This document shows, in pieces, positions 24,651 to 36,022 of a stretch of DNA of 64,000 bases (position 1 is the stretch's first letter; each line of letters begins with the position of its first letter). The stretch covers positions 1,392,922 through 1,456,921 of the forward strand of contig MU867060.1 in the NCBI GenBank assembly GCA_033725935.1, in the 5' to 3' direction. Origin of the DNA: Cladorrhinum sp. PSN259 (taxonomy: Eukaryota > Ascomycota > Sordariomycetes > Sordariales > Podosporaceae). The notes beneath the pieces were generated by a model. That model searched no databases and was not told the origin of the DNA. It was given only the letters and a program-made list of their open reading frames with translations. Both the position numbers and the translations under genes were made by a program.

Positions 24651-25618
24651 CCTGTTTTGTTCAAGGGTGTATTCAAGTATATGTTCGCAGTAGAGGAACA
24701 AGAGTATGAGGTCCTCTTTCTCTAACACGAAGAGAGAGAAAAAAAGTAAAATGGAAAGAAGAATCAACCCAAGTTCTCTTTGTTGGGATTCTACCCATTT
24801 TATCTCCCTCCACACCGAAATCACCGGAGGGAAAGACCGTTTGATGTCCCACAACAACCCATCGGGAGATGTGTGTATCATCACTACTACCTTTTCTCGT
24901 ACATGTTGAGGAAGGCTCTGTTGAACCCCAAAACTGTTGAACACAAATGAGGAAATGGTGATGACAGAGTGGTTCCGTCTCTGAGTTGTCACCTTACACT
25001 GTGATCCCCCTGAGCCGACGGACCACCAACCTCGATGGGGGGCTCTCCTGAAAGATCCGGGTAGATGTGTAGTTTGCTTTGAGATCTTTGGTTTTTTATT
25101 CTTTTTTTATTGTACAACAACGGGTCTGCCTGTGCACTTTGCCGCCCGTGAGAAGGGGACACAGTGAAGAAATTAGTTTGCCTGATAAAACGCGGTTTAC
25201 TGCATATGACCAGATTTTTTGTGTGCGGTGCTTCAAAGTTTTCATCATGAAATCTGGCAGGTTAACGTAGCATCATCTAGTTTCACAAGCTATGTTCTTT
25301 CGATACACGGCCCAACTGGTACTGTACATGCCCGCCGGAGGAACTCGGAGCGGAAGAGAGGTAAGATCAATGTAGAGAGGAGAGGAGACCGGGACACAAT
25401 GATATCGCCTGTGAGAGTAGAAGAACTAATTAAACGAAAAAAAAAAGAAGAAGAAAAAGAAAAGAAAGGGTCTCTTCTGTACTGGCAGTATTTGGGATCA
25501 ATTCGTTTGGCTTGTTTGTGTATGTTTGTGAGATTGTGTCTCTTGAATTTCCTGCAAGAAAACAAGGGGTCAGGGGCTCGGTTAAATCCAAGAATCCCAT
25601 CCAATAAAAAAATGAAGC

Positions 25619-25625
25619 AAAAAAA
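25619..25625 (-). terminator. RNA polymerase III terminator of tRNA-Asn
   Basis: Seven T on the minus strand, five bases beyond the tRNA 3' end. Confidence 0.7.
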
Positions 25626-25629
25626 CAAA

Positions 25630-25703
25630 CTCCTCCGGGAAGGCTCGAACTTCCAACCTCCTGATTAACAGTCAGACGCGCTAGCCAATTGCGCCACAGA
25701 GGA
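25630..25703 (-). tRNA. tRNA-Asn (anticodon GTT)
   Basis: Minus strand. The acceptor stem pairs TCCTCTG with CGGAGGA (one G-T pair). The anticodon loop is CTGTTAA with GTT in the middle. The D-arm/A box is TGGCGCAATTGG and the T-arm/B box GTTCGAGCC. Discriminator base G at 25630. No intron. An oligo-T terminator follows. Confidence 0.96.
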
Positions 25704-26773
25704 TTTGCTGCTCGTATCAATATTGTTTTGAGGTTATATTCATTGCCGACGACAACTCTGTTGCTTGAGAAGTGTGGTGTTGAGGTCAATAGGTACGAAG
25801 AGTTTCTTGCATTCGCCCCGTGCAACCCGAAGGCTCTTTTTTACTGCGAATTTGGTGCGCTTGGCCTTGCTTGCTTCTTCTTTCTTCACAGGAGGAAAGC
25901 TAAAGATGAGGGAGGGAGTTGAAGAAGCTCGATGTTCGGTAAAAATTAATGTTGTTGAAATTCAATTGACTCCAGCTCGAATTGCGAGTTGGATTGAAAT
26001 AAGCGAATGAGTATTTTAATAGAGTTGTCATTAAGTAGGTGGCATTTGCGAGGGATAGGAAGGGAAACGCCTGCCATGTATGTTTACTGAGCGTTCGAGA
26101 TGGAAATCGAAAGCTGTATCGTTCTGTCTTTGTCGACGAAATTAGACTTTGATAGCTAAGAAGAATACCCACGGCCGGCTGCACATTCACTTTGCTGTTG
26201 GCATCGGGTCACTTGCTGGTGTGGATTATCTGCCGGAGCGTTCCGAGTCGTTGGAGGTCAACTTGAAGTGAGATAGGTATATATACTACCTTCCAGGAAT
26301 ACCCTACCAGCGAAGTAGCAGATATTATTGTTTCAAATACTCCAGAGCGTTTGGTGCAGTTAGCAAGCGTTACAATTGTTAGAATGCTCAAAGTTTCAAA
26401 GATACAATTCCCTTCGCTTTCCTTTTGGCGTTCGACTCCCAGTCGTACCAATCTTTTTGCTCTTTTTCCCCTTGTTTTTCTTGTTCAAGCTGCGATGAAA
26501 GTTGTTGCCTGGTGAACCAAACATCAGAGGTGATCATGTGCCTACCAGCGTCCTGAGGACGCATGGGTTATTCACGCCAACAGGTTCACGAGGTCGTTTG
26601 ACCCCGGCGCCTAAGCTCTTGAAACTTCAGCAGAATCTAAACTGATTCAAGTGACGACAAGTTGGGCAAGCTCAGTAGGTTAAGACCAGGGTAAAGCTAG
26701 GATTGAATACGGAGAGAACACAGTTTTATATCCAAAATGAATAGCCCAAAATGATTGTTTTCCAAAATTTAAA

Positions 26774-28621
26774 TCACGCCGAATACAATTCCTCTTCCTT
26801 TTCCATCGGATAGTCGATATGCATATTGAATTCTTTGGTCGGATCAAAGAGAAATACGGCGACTAAACCATCGTGTGTTAGTTTGGCTCCTCACTAGATC
26901 GGAATATCAAGAGAGAGGGAGCACGGAAAGCTTACTGATAGCAGCCACGGCAACAAAGCAGGAACCGGCGATCCAAACATGACGGAAACCCACAACGAAG
27001 GTGTCTAGCAAGGCGCCGGCACCGGCGCCAATGATCCCCTGGGTAGCTCCTGGTATTGCGGAGAGAGCAGTGTTGTTGTGAGCGGTGAGAGCGGCGATTA
27101 AAGGGCCAAGATTTTCAGAGGGGAATCCTTTTGGTATGACAGCGGCCGCAATGTTATCTCCAACGTGGCTCATAGCAGATACGAAAAGTGCGTTATAGAT
27201 GGCAAGGCCAACGGTGCCACCAAGCGAGCGAACGCTGATAATTATGCCGCTCGCGACACTTATCAGCTCAGGAGGCGTAGAAAGTTGAGCAACAGTGACG
27301 AGCGTGGTGAGGGTCATGCCAAGGGCTACACCCAAGATGACGGGATATCCCCAGGTTTGGGTATTTGTATCGCGGTTCGTGTTTGCCATGGCGGCAAAAA
27401 AAGCCGTAAAGAGGAGGAACGATAGGACGGTCGCCCAGCGCACCTTGCGTACCGCAGCACAATACCAACCAGTCAGACAAGCGGCCAAGGCCGAGGTAAT
27501 CATCATGAGACTGTATCGAATGCCGACTAGGAGTGCATCACTCTCATAGAGGACGTTGACCTGAAAGGCGAAATAAGTGTTGGCAGCAAAGAATGCCACT
27601 CCTTCGGAGAAGACACAAAGCGTTGCAATGGTAAAATTGCGATTCCCAGTGAAGAGACCGTGATGAAACATTCCATCTTTCTTGAAAAAGGTCTCATAAA
27701 CTGCGAGGGAAATGGCTATGGCGAGTCCGATGGCGAATGTTCCCGAGACGCGGACATCGGACCATTCGTAGGGATTCTTGGAGTATGAGAGACCCACAGA
27801 AAAGAGCACCAGGCCTGCGGCCAGGAGGAAGTATCCAATCCAGTCCAACTTCTTGAGCTTTTCAGTTGTTGTAAACTCAGTTTGGGTGGACAGTGGCGGC
27901 GGGTTGTACACGATGGCACATAAGAGGGCTGCTGCCAAAAAGAGTCCCATCGTCATGTAGAAGTAGTACCGGAAACCGTCTGATGCTGGGTCAGAAGTTC
28001 GATTGAGGGCGCCGCCAACGTAAAGGCCTAGGATACTGGCAAGCGCATTTGAGACCATGTCTGACGCCTGACCAAAAGCCCTCCATCGTCTTGGTAAAAC
28101 TTCAGAGGTGATGACGTGAAGCAATGGCTGGGCACCAAAGGCCACGCCGATGATGGTGAATCCGGCAATGAGCATATTGATACTCGTGGCACGAGCAACC
28201 ACAACAGAGCCGACAGCACCGAAAAGGGTCAAGATGACAAGGAGCCACTTTCGACCCCAGTAGTCGGCTGCTTGCGCAACGATTGGACCCAGAACCACCG
28301 TCAGGATGGTGATAGGTGCCGAAAACCACACCACTTTGCTGGTGTCATGAAAATGAGCAGCAATAGTCTGTCCTTGCTATTTGAAAGCGACGGTGGTCAG
28401 AACAAACTTGGAAGCGACGAAAACTGAACGAGTGTTGAATAACTTACAGCTCCAGCACCAATAAGTGACACAAGTTGAGCCATGTAAATCAGCCCGACGG
28501 CAATGACTGCCAGAAAGGTTTTGGCGTGCAAGCGTGGGACCGGCTCGTCGGTTTCTTCATTTTCGGGTACCTTTTCCGCTGCCAGGACCGTGAGTTGCTC
28601 TTTCTGAATCGATTCTGCCAT
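26774..28621 (-). CDS. MFS transporter, TRI12/DHA2-like efflux pump
   Basis: Exons 28621-28448, 28376-26936 and 26862-26774 give 567 residues. A charged ~40-residue N terminus is followed by about 14 hydrophobic segments. Family marks are GAGAQGQTIAAHFHDTSKV at the first splice junction, the loop-2/3 motif DYWGRKW, and the tail FDPTKEFNMHIDYPMEKE, all characteristic of fungal trichothecene-efflux-type (TRI12) carriers. Expected in the plasma membrane, exporting a toxic small molecule by proton antiport. Its start lies 785 bp from the divergent FAD monooxygenase, an arrangement typical of detoxification or metabolite gene pairs. Substrate unknown; TRI12-type similarity alone does not imply trichothecenes, and no other such genes are seen. 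Confidence 0.9.
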
Positions 28622-29406
28622 GATGTGGACTCGGAATCGAATAAAAATTTTGAAAACTCTGAAGGTCCGAGTTGCCGGGGCATAGCAGATGGAAGGGAAT
28701 GGGAAGGAAGGACTGATAGACGGTATGTAAATTGAACCACTTCCAGACATACATGTACCTCACCTGGCCCGCCCATCCGAGTCCTGCATCTAATTACAGC
28801 CAACATTGAATCTGAAGTTACACAGATAACCAGCCGAGACGGAACACCGAGCCAATGGACGGAGACTTGGACAAAATGCCGGCGTGGGGTTTCAGACAGT
28901 CCCAAGGTTACTTTGACCACGCCGCAGCAATGCAGGATCAGGCGTGCATCTATGTGTCAGCGTCTAGCCATGGAGCAAACCCGCTGATTCCAAGGAGATA
29001 AAGGTCTGGCTTTCCTTGCATGGTATGATTGGTACCCCAAAGGGGGTGTGAAAAGGAATTCGCAATGACGTGCGTACATACCACCTTTGACTGAGGTGGC
29101 GTTGGCCTAGACCCTGTCCGTTCCAGGTTGGAAAAGGCCACTGTATCGCGTAAGAGAGGGTTGTGAACAGGGGCCATACAGGGACCATGCATCGTGACGA
29201 TTATCACACGCCAACGAGAGCCATCGGCCCATCCATCCATAGTTGAATGCAGCATATGCAGTTGGTTCACGTGTTGCCACGCTCTCTGCTCTCATTCAAA
29301 CCTCTACTGACCCATCCCCCCAACCTATAATGAGGCTGCATTTCTCGTCTGTTGCAGATTCCCTTTCGACTTCCAGGTTGGATCTATCAGGCAAGCACAT
29401 CTCAGC
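28622..29406. promoter_or_regulatory. Divergent promoter, MFS pump / FAD monooxygenase
   Basis: 785 bp between divergent starts. No coding sequence recognised. Likely shared regulation, but no operator identified. Confidence 0.5.
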
Positions 29407-31127
29407 ATGCCTCTGGACATCATCATCGTGGGAGCTGGCATTGCCGGTCTTTCAGCGGCCGTGGCTCTCAGACGGGCAGGTCATTCCGTTCATCTGTACG
29501 AACGATCATCGTTGAATAGAGAAGTTGGGGCCGCAATCACAGTTCCTCCAAATGTCGGTCGTTTCCTATTGGCTTGGGGTCTTGACCCTCGCAAGGAACA
29601 TTTTGTGAGGGCTCACGCACAGGCTTTTATCGATCCCTTTACGTTGCAGACGCAGACTTTGGTCTCGCATGACGTCAATCGTTCTCGATACGGAGGAGTC
29701 GATCTTTGGCTTGCTCACCGTGTTGATTTGCACGATATGTTGAAGAACATGGCCACAAATCCTTCGGGTCCAGGCCGACCGGCAACCGTGCATCTGCAAT
29801 CGGCAGCTGTAATATATGTATGTTGCATTTTAATACCGTTGTTCAGCCTCATTCCTCCTAACACCTTGTCAAGGACCCAGAAGCTGCATCGATCACGCTC
29901 GCCGACGGCACGGCCGTTCGCGGTGACCTAATCGTCGGTGCAGACGGCATTCACTCCCTAGCAGCCGAGTTCGTCCTTGAGAAAACTGTTAGGCCAGAAT
30001 CTCCAGCCCATTACAACATGTGCTATCGGTTTTTGATTCCAGCAGCGGTCCTAGAGGAGGATCCAGAGACACAGTGGTGGCACCGTGGGGAAACTGGAGA
30101 AAAAGTCACCACGAGAGTCATGACTGACAATGCTTCAAGCAGAAGACTTGTTTCTTATCCATGCCGCGAGTGAGTCACCAAAAACTCCAAGTTGAATTTC
30201 ATTCTAATATTAAACTTGCAACAGCCGCAAGATTCACAACTTCGTCGCCCTCTACCTTGATCAAGACATGGAAGGGGCAACAAAAGAAGACTACCTCGCA
30301 GCAGTTGACAAATCGCATGTTTTGGAAAGATTCAAAGGCTTTCATCCCGGCTTGCTGGCTGTAGTCAAGTAGGATTTTTTTTTAAACTATATATTGATAT
30401 GCCTAGTCGCACTGCTAACAACTCGCTAGCAAAGCAACCGATATCAAACGTTGGCCTCTTCTCTATAGACCCCCAATCCCAACGTGGTATCGAGACCGGC
30501 TGGTATTGGCAGGGGATGCCGCCCATCCGATGTTGCCTCGTGAGTTTACAATACTATCCTGCCATTCACATCCAATACAATTCCTAACGTAACAATTAAA
30601 CACCAGACCAAGGACAAGGTGGCGCGCAAGGTATCGAAGACGGATGTGCACTCGGTATTGCTCTTCATGGAGTTTGCAGCTCAGAAGAGATCCCTCAGCG
30701 GTTGGCACTTTATGAGAAGATCCGACGTAACAGAGCTGCCGCTATCCAGATCCTGAGCAATGTGGGGCAGGATCAGACGCATTTGATTTCTGAGGAACTG
30801 ACCAAATATTTCCCTGAGGGGCAGGTGCCAAGTGAGTCCGGTTGTTGATATCTTATGAGATCGAATTTTGTTATGGTACTGACTGATATCATCAATGCTA
30901 TAACAGGGAGTATTGCAGAGACCTTCAAGTTCACATTTGAACATGATATGGTGGGCTCCGCATTGAAAGTCATGAAACAATTTGATGAGAACTATGAGCT
31001 TCCCGCTGGTTTTGTGCTTGGAGATGCCGATAGAAGGGGTGAAACTGTACAACGACCTCAGGAGGTTCATCCAGTGGTAAAGGCGGCTCCGGATTCTGTG
31101 GTGAGTTCTCGTGAGGTTGTGGTTTGA
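29407..31127 (+). CDS. FAD-dependent monooxygenase (salicylate-hydroxylase-like)
   Basis: Group-A flavin monooxygenase that hydroxylates an aromatic or similar substrate using NAD(P)H and O2. Exons 29407-29817, 29874-30169, 30225-30368, 30430-30539, 30607-30831 and 30907-31127 give 468 residues. It begins with the ADP-binding fold VGAGIAGLSAAVAL (GxGxxG at 9-14). The middle has DLIVGADGIHS (the DG motif), and GDAAHPMLPHQGQGGAQGIED at about 312-332 contacts the flavin ribityl and phosphate. All three family motifs are intact. No membrane anchor. The C-terminal exon is the least certain: the downstream part (after about 31080) has weak family likeness and another acceptor or intron could alter the tail. 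The neighbouring divergent MFS pump suggests joint export of the product or of the toxic substrate. Confidence 0.87.
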
Positions 31128-31614
31128 TGGATTTTGGCTTGTACAAGTTTCCCCTTTAGAGTATATTTTTTCTCCTTCGGAATAAAATTTTTTGTGTGCG
31201 TGAACCTCGGGAGGATGTGGCGCTTTAGGGCGAAACTCAAATGTTCAACATCAGCCATTGTGGATGAGGAGGGGGTCGATGTCCAAAAGGCTGGATAATG
31301 ACGTTGTATATGTGTACTCTGTGCATACAAACTTGGGAGTTGCCAAGTTTATCCCGTTAGAAAGTGAAAAAAGGGTAGTAAAGAAGACGAAATGCTATCA
31401 TTGAGTCGCAAACATTTGGGTAAATGTTGTGGTGTTGTGAAAAGAGAAAGAAAGAACATGACGTAAAAAAACCTAACCCATCAAATGACCCAAGCACTTC
31501 CCGTCGGAACCCTGCCAATCTCACGAGCGTCTAAATCCGTAAAGTTTCCCAGTTTGGTTCGGCACTGAGTTTCCAGTGGCAGCGCCTGCCCTATCACGCC
31601 TCAAACGCCTCAAA
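31128..31614. other. Intergenic, 0.5 kb
   Basis: 3' space of the FAD monooxygenase and upstream of the decayed gene. Nothing recognised. Confidence 0.4.
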
Positions 31615-33690
31615 ATGCCACCCTCACAGAAAAACAACACTGCTTCTGGAGGGGAGCACCAAGCGGCGCTCATCAACTTAACTCCATAAAGTATGCTTCC
31701 CCCTTTGCCATTATCAGCGACGATGAATCCGACTGCAAACCCCGCGTTTCGGCGGCATCCACCATGCCTGCTCCACGCCAACGCGTTTTGGGTCCCAATA
31801 ACTCAGTCAACCTGGTGGCTCAATTGGAAAAGATGGCTTTCAAGATCTCAAATCCGGCATATGCTATGAGTTGAATGACATCCTTGCGTCTTTGGTCTGC
31901 GGAAAGAAGCCATTGACCGACGTCAAAAAATACCCAGAGGACCTTCCCACACCCATGTCACCTTCAACCGCCGATGCTTTAAAGTCCCAGTCTGTTATCC
32001 TCTATTATTGTTATATTTTGGCCCGGTTGACTGACTTGAACAGGTTCATCCCGCTTGCCGAGAAGCACATCAACCAGAAATCATTTGCATTAGCGGTTCC
32101 TAATAGTCTTCGAAGGCATCCTGAAGACCTCTTGTGAAGTCTCTATATCAAGATCGCAGGAGCTGCAAATCTCATCTACATTAAACAGTTTTCTTCTTTG
32201 TGGTTTCCCTCTCTTAGAAACCTCATTGGAGTTCTCGAAAAGCATCAAACTGTCGTTGTTGACCCCTCGATACCTTCACCTTTTGCTGCGCCCTCCTCGA
32301 GTCATATCTTCTGCGGGACGTGGGAACCAGGCCTTCGTGGTGGAACCCACAAAACGCCATCCCTTGCCAAGCTCGATTACACTAAGCTGGAGGCCGTATT
32401 GGGTGATGCCGATTTTGTCAACCTTGTGCATCTTGATATCCTTGAGCCTGAGGGGAAAGTGGTGGACAATATTCTATATTAAGAGACATCGACAGCAGCA
32501 TGGCCACATAGCCATTCGGCACCTGCTCCCTCACATACACAACCTACGGTGCCACATCAAATCCCGGCCATGACACAACCCGTTCATCCGCAACATCATC
32601 AACAATTTACGCCTGTACCCCATTTATATGGCCAAACATATGCGACCCCCTTTTCCCGAAGACACCCATATGAGGTGGGACAGCAGTGGGCGGTGAAACG
32701 ACCCCAAATTTTCTTGCCCACACCGGCAACATCTTTGCTTCCCAGACCCTCTTCTCCAACTCCTGCTGGAGTCAACACACTTCTATCAAACTGATTGGGG
32801 TTCTACTTCGCCATATAACAATAACGTGACAGCCTCTTCAGCCCGTCAAGAGAATGCCGACCCCAGTCAGACAACCGCACCCTTAACTCCACCATAGCAC
32901 TGCAACAACAGACTCGAAACACACCTGGCTATGGAATCTTTGGTATCATATACAATCAGATAATTATGGCAGCCATAAATCCAAAGGATATACCGGAAAA
33001 GATTAGGTACCGTATTGAGACAGCCTGGGATGAAATGCTCAAAGACCAACGTCAAGCAAGGGAAAAGAAAGCCGAGTTGGCTTCAACTGCCGAGCCCACT
33101 CCCTCTTCGGCTCTGTCCAAGGAAACACCAGATGCAAAGGCACCTTCGTCTAGTATCCCCAGGGCATCCGAAGCTCTGAACACGCCACGTAAGGCAGCCA
33201 ACATCGCAGAGCTAATTTTAACATCAATCGGTAAATATTCGGACATGGTTCACAACAACTTGAATACCTCGATGGTATGGCCTAGTGGGAGACCAATGTC
33301 TGCCTCTTCCAGAGCAGCGCTTCCTTCATGCAGTGCATCTCGTTCGGCGTCAAAGGCCATGGCAAGAACAGCAATGTTCAAAGCATCAGATTTACGCCTG
33401 TCAGGCGGCCGTGGGGCAAAAAAAAAGAAGAAAAAAGAGGGGCTCTGCAGTAATGTCCTCACCTTCTACCAACCAAACTTTGCTGGGACGACGTCAGCAT
33501 GGTCTCCATCGCGGGTCCTGCCCTCACCGCAAATCGTGTTGGCAAGGGGCCAACCGCGCTTCCACGCGTCCAGTCTGGAGTTTTGAACAAAGCCTCCCGT
33601 CCTGTCAAAGTACAGCCTCAAGCTCTAGGTCCACCCCTAAGAGGTGTCAAGAGGAAATTTGACGTGATAAATCTCACTGGGAGACAGTGA
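31615..33690 (+). pseudogene. Decayed hypothetical gene with several frameshifts
   Basis: A series of coding-looking segments lies on the plus strand in changing frames. It starts at an ATG (31615, MPPSQKNNTASGGEHQ), hits a stop, and continues in another frame with SPFAIISDDESD. It then shifts again between NPAYAM and ELNDILASLVCGKKP near 31862-31876, where one missing base would join the two. Further pieces follow at 32130-32481 (KLDYTKLEAVLGDADF), 32549-32794 (Pro/His-rich), 32966-33240 (IRYRIETAWDEMLKDQ, helical) and 33499-33690 (ending GVKRKFDVINLTGRQ). No standard introns explain the main shifts. I do not recognise the family. Alternatives are sequencing indels in an intact gene, or several small unrelated genes; the 32966-33586 frame alone could encode 206 residues. 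Confidence 0.4.
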
Positions 33691-33804
33691 GTAAACTTTG
33701 TTGGATGAAATTCTTGTGGATACCGTTTTTTCATCCATCACTTTTTGCTGTACCAGGCACACATCTGCATGCATATGAGTTGGGTCCGAAAAGTGAGAGA
33801 CCCC

Positions 33805-33843
<39 letters not shown>

Positions 33844-34638
33844 GAATGAAGTCCTCCTGTACTGGACCTTTGTTTATTGCCCCTCAGTTCTGCCTCATTT
33901 GACTTTGAGCCTCAGAACCGTTCATGCATACTTGTATGACCGGGATCGGCCGCTATTTTCGGCCGCACAGATGAATTCGCCAAGGGCAAGCCGCTGCGCA
34001 GCCACCTTCGATTAGTCTACTGGTCTTGTTTGTAGTCTTCGTCGAGACTAGAGTCTTTAGTGAATGGGTTTTGGCTTCTTGCTGACTCCTCACAGCATCA
34101 AGCTTTGTTTCCTCACTTTGCTAGTGAGCACCTGTTCTGAACTTCCTGTTGTTTGTACTCTCCTTGCCGCCCTCCACGACAAGCGGTTTTGCTGTTGTCA
34201 GCCCGTTTCGTCTCAGCCGAGTGGGACTTCTGCAGGTTCCCGCCGGCACGGCGCATGTTGGCGGTTCTTGCAGCGTTGTAGCAAGCTCGATCTGCTTGCC
34301 CAGCCGCTAAGATGGACATGGGTATCACGATCCCTGCACACAGCCCCGTGCCATGTTCTGCCGCCAACAAGAAGTTCCAGCTGATTCAAAATGACGGGTC
34401 TCGACACTCTCGAGCATCAACATCATATGAGCCAGCATTGAGCACGGTATAACTGTCAATGTCCGTCTCTACTGTGTTTTCTTCACGCCAAACGCCATCG
34501 CTCAGCTTGACCTCTTACTGCACTGATCGACCGAACTAGATCACCGCGGCCGCGACACCAATCGAAGCCCCGCTACAAAGAACTCCGGCTTCCCAACCAC
34601 AGCTCCCAGGCTTCCTAGCTTGAACAATCGGCGAAACC
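33691..34638. other. Intergenic, 0.95 kb
   Basis: Contains a 34-nt poly-T run and the promoter of the DUF6601-like gene. No coding sequence recognised. Confidence 0.45.
33809..33842. repeat. poly-T tract (34 T)
   Basis: Longest homopolymer in the window, just after the decayed gene. It could be the A-tail trace of a retrotransposed or retrocopied sequence in reverse orientation, but no flanking target duplication was identified. Confidence 0.85.
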
Positions 34639-35886
34639 ATGGTGCCACCGCAACGCGCCCTTACCTTCGCAGAAATCGACGCCCATGAGACCGCCAGACA
34701 ATTTCCTCCCCACAAGTTTGGACGTGCAAACACGCAAGCTCCTTTCACTGGGCTGCCCCAGGGGCTGGACTTCAATAACCAACTAGAATATGTGGCAGCT
34801 ACTGCCCATCGTGGTAGTGTGGAAGAAAAAACCGAGCAGACCACCGAAGATGTCAACCAGCACAAGCATATTGAGCTTCAACCCGGGTCCAGGCCGCAAC
34901 AAATGATTCTCAAAGCTAAAGACCCCAAAAAACAATACCTTCCTAGCCAGCCTCGCATCCGTCTTGGGATGGTGAGGCCCACCGCCGATGGCGAAGAAGG
35001 GACGCTGCCCGGCTATCTTCGTCGGTACCATCTTACACCCGGCCTCGACGATCTCCTTCCATGGATGCGCTACGTCTTTGTTCAGACTCCTTCATATGAT
35101 CACATTATGCCTTTGCATCACCAACGCGCCCACGCACGCGAGATCATAGTCGACGAGGAACCTGGACTTCATCTGGTGTGGTACTACAACTCGATTTTCA
35201 TCAAGCCCATCCCGCAATACTTTTACTCGCAGGCGTTTTGGGAATACCTTAGGGATTCCGACAAGGAGCTGTACCAAGCGTCTCTGGGGTTCATGAGAAG
35301 TTATTACTACCTCATCCGGTTCGAGGTCGATTATGATCTGGCGTGCAACAAGCACAAGCTGGTCCCGAAAAAGGACGACGGCGAGTTCCCAACCTACGAG
35401 GAGTGGTGCGAGTTTATAAATCCGTTCTCGCTCGTGGGCGACGACCACGTGAACAGGCGGTACCACTACGGCGAGCTGAGGCTGTCGAGGATCAACCGGA
35501 CCACCATGCTCTTCAAGTGGAACCTGGCCTACTTCCACTTGCTGCCGCAGTGGGGGTCGTTCCTTTCGCACATTCTGGCGCCGCTGATCACTGCTTTTGC
35601 CGTCTGCTCGGTCATACTGAACTCGATGCAGGTCACGCTGGCTTCTATTGAGGTTAGTGGCGAGATGGGCCATAAAGTCCCCGGCGGCGGGTGGGAAAAC
35701 TTCCTGCATGTGTGCTTGTATTACCCGTTGATCGTTATTCTGCTGATTGCCTTGGTCATGGGTGCCGCGATGGCCGGTATCTGCTTTATGGGTCTGAAAG
35801 ATCTTCTCAAGGGAAATATGGTACGACAAAAGAAGAAGAACGGGGAGCTCAATATCGGGAGGAAGAGTCATGGCATGATTTGGTAA
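34639..35886 (+). CDS. Fungal two-helix membrane protein, DUF6601-like
   Basis: Single exon, 415 residues. Residues 1-120 are hydrophilic. The middle ~130-330 carries conserved-looking Tyr/His/Trp-rich segments (REIIVDEEPGLHLVWYY, FIKPIPQYF, RRYHYGELRLSRINR). Two hydrophobic helices at about 310-330 and 355-385 are separated by a short loop, and the C-terminal tail is strongly basic (KKKNGELNIGRKSHG), so cytosolic. The HLVWYY...FIKPIP pattern is how I recall fungal DUF6601 proteins, often mislabelled in databases as subtilisin-like. No protease motif is present. Function unknown; an organelle or plasma-membrane location cannot be decided from sequence. Confidence 0.78.
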   Translation: MVPPQRALTFAEIDAHETARQFPPHKFGRANTQAPFTGLPQGLDFNNQLEYVAATAHRGSVEEKTEQTTEDVNQHKHIELQPGSRPQQMILKAKDPKKQYLPSQPRIRLGMVRPTADGEEGTLPGYLRRYHLTPGLDDLLPWMRYVFVQTPSYDHIMPLHHQRAHAREIIVDEEPGLHLVWYYNSIFIKPIPQYFYSQAFWEYLRDSDKELYQASLGFMRSYYYLIRFEVDYDLACNKHKLVPKKDDGEFPTYEEWCEFINPFSLVGDDHVNRRYHYGELRLSRINRTTMLFKWNLAYFHLLPQWGSFLSHILAPLITAFAVCSVILNSMQVTLASIEVSGEMGHKVPGGGWENFLHVCLYYPLIVILLIALVMGAAMAGICFMGLKDLLKGNMVRQKKKNGELNIGRKSHGMIW

Positions 35887-36022
35887 AAGAACCAGTTTAT
35901 ATTGAAAATTGAATTGAGAGAGATTTTATCTTTTGTGATGGAATTTTCTTTTTGGCTGGATTTGGGCTACAGAGTGGGATTTTATATTAGGTATATATCT
36001 GTGTATATATTGGATACCCTTC

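Larger units (their letters stand above)
24651..26773. other. Intergenic, 2.1 kb, containing one tRNA gene
   Basis: Between the CFEM gene start and the MFS gene stop. Apart from the tRNA-Asn at about 25630-25703, frames are short and biased. A purine tract lies at 25437-25470. Confidence 0.5.
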
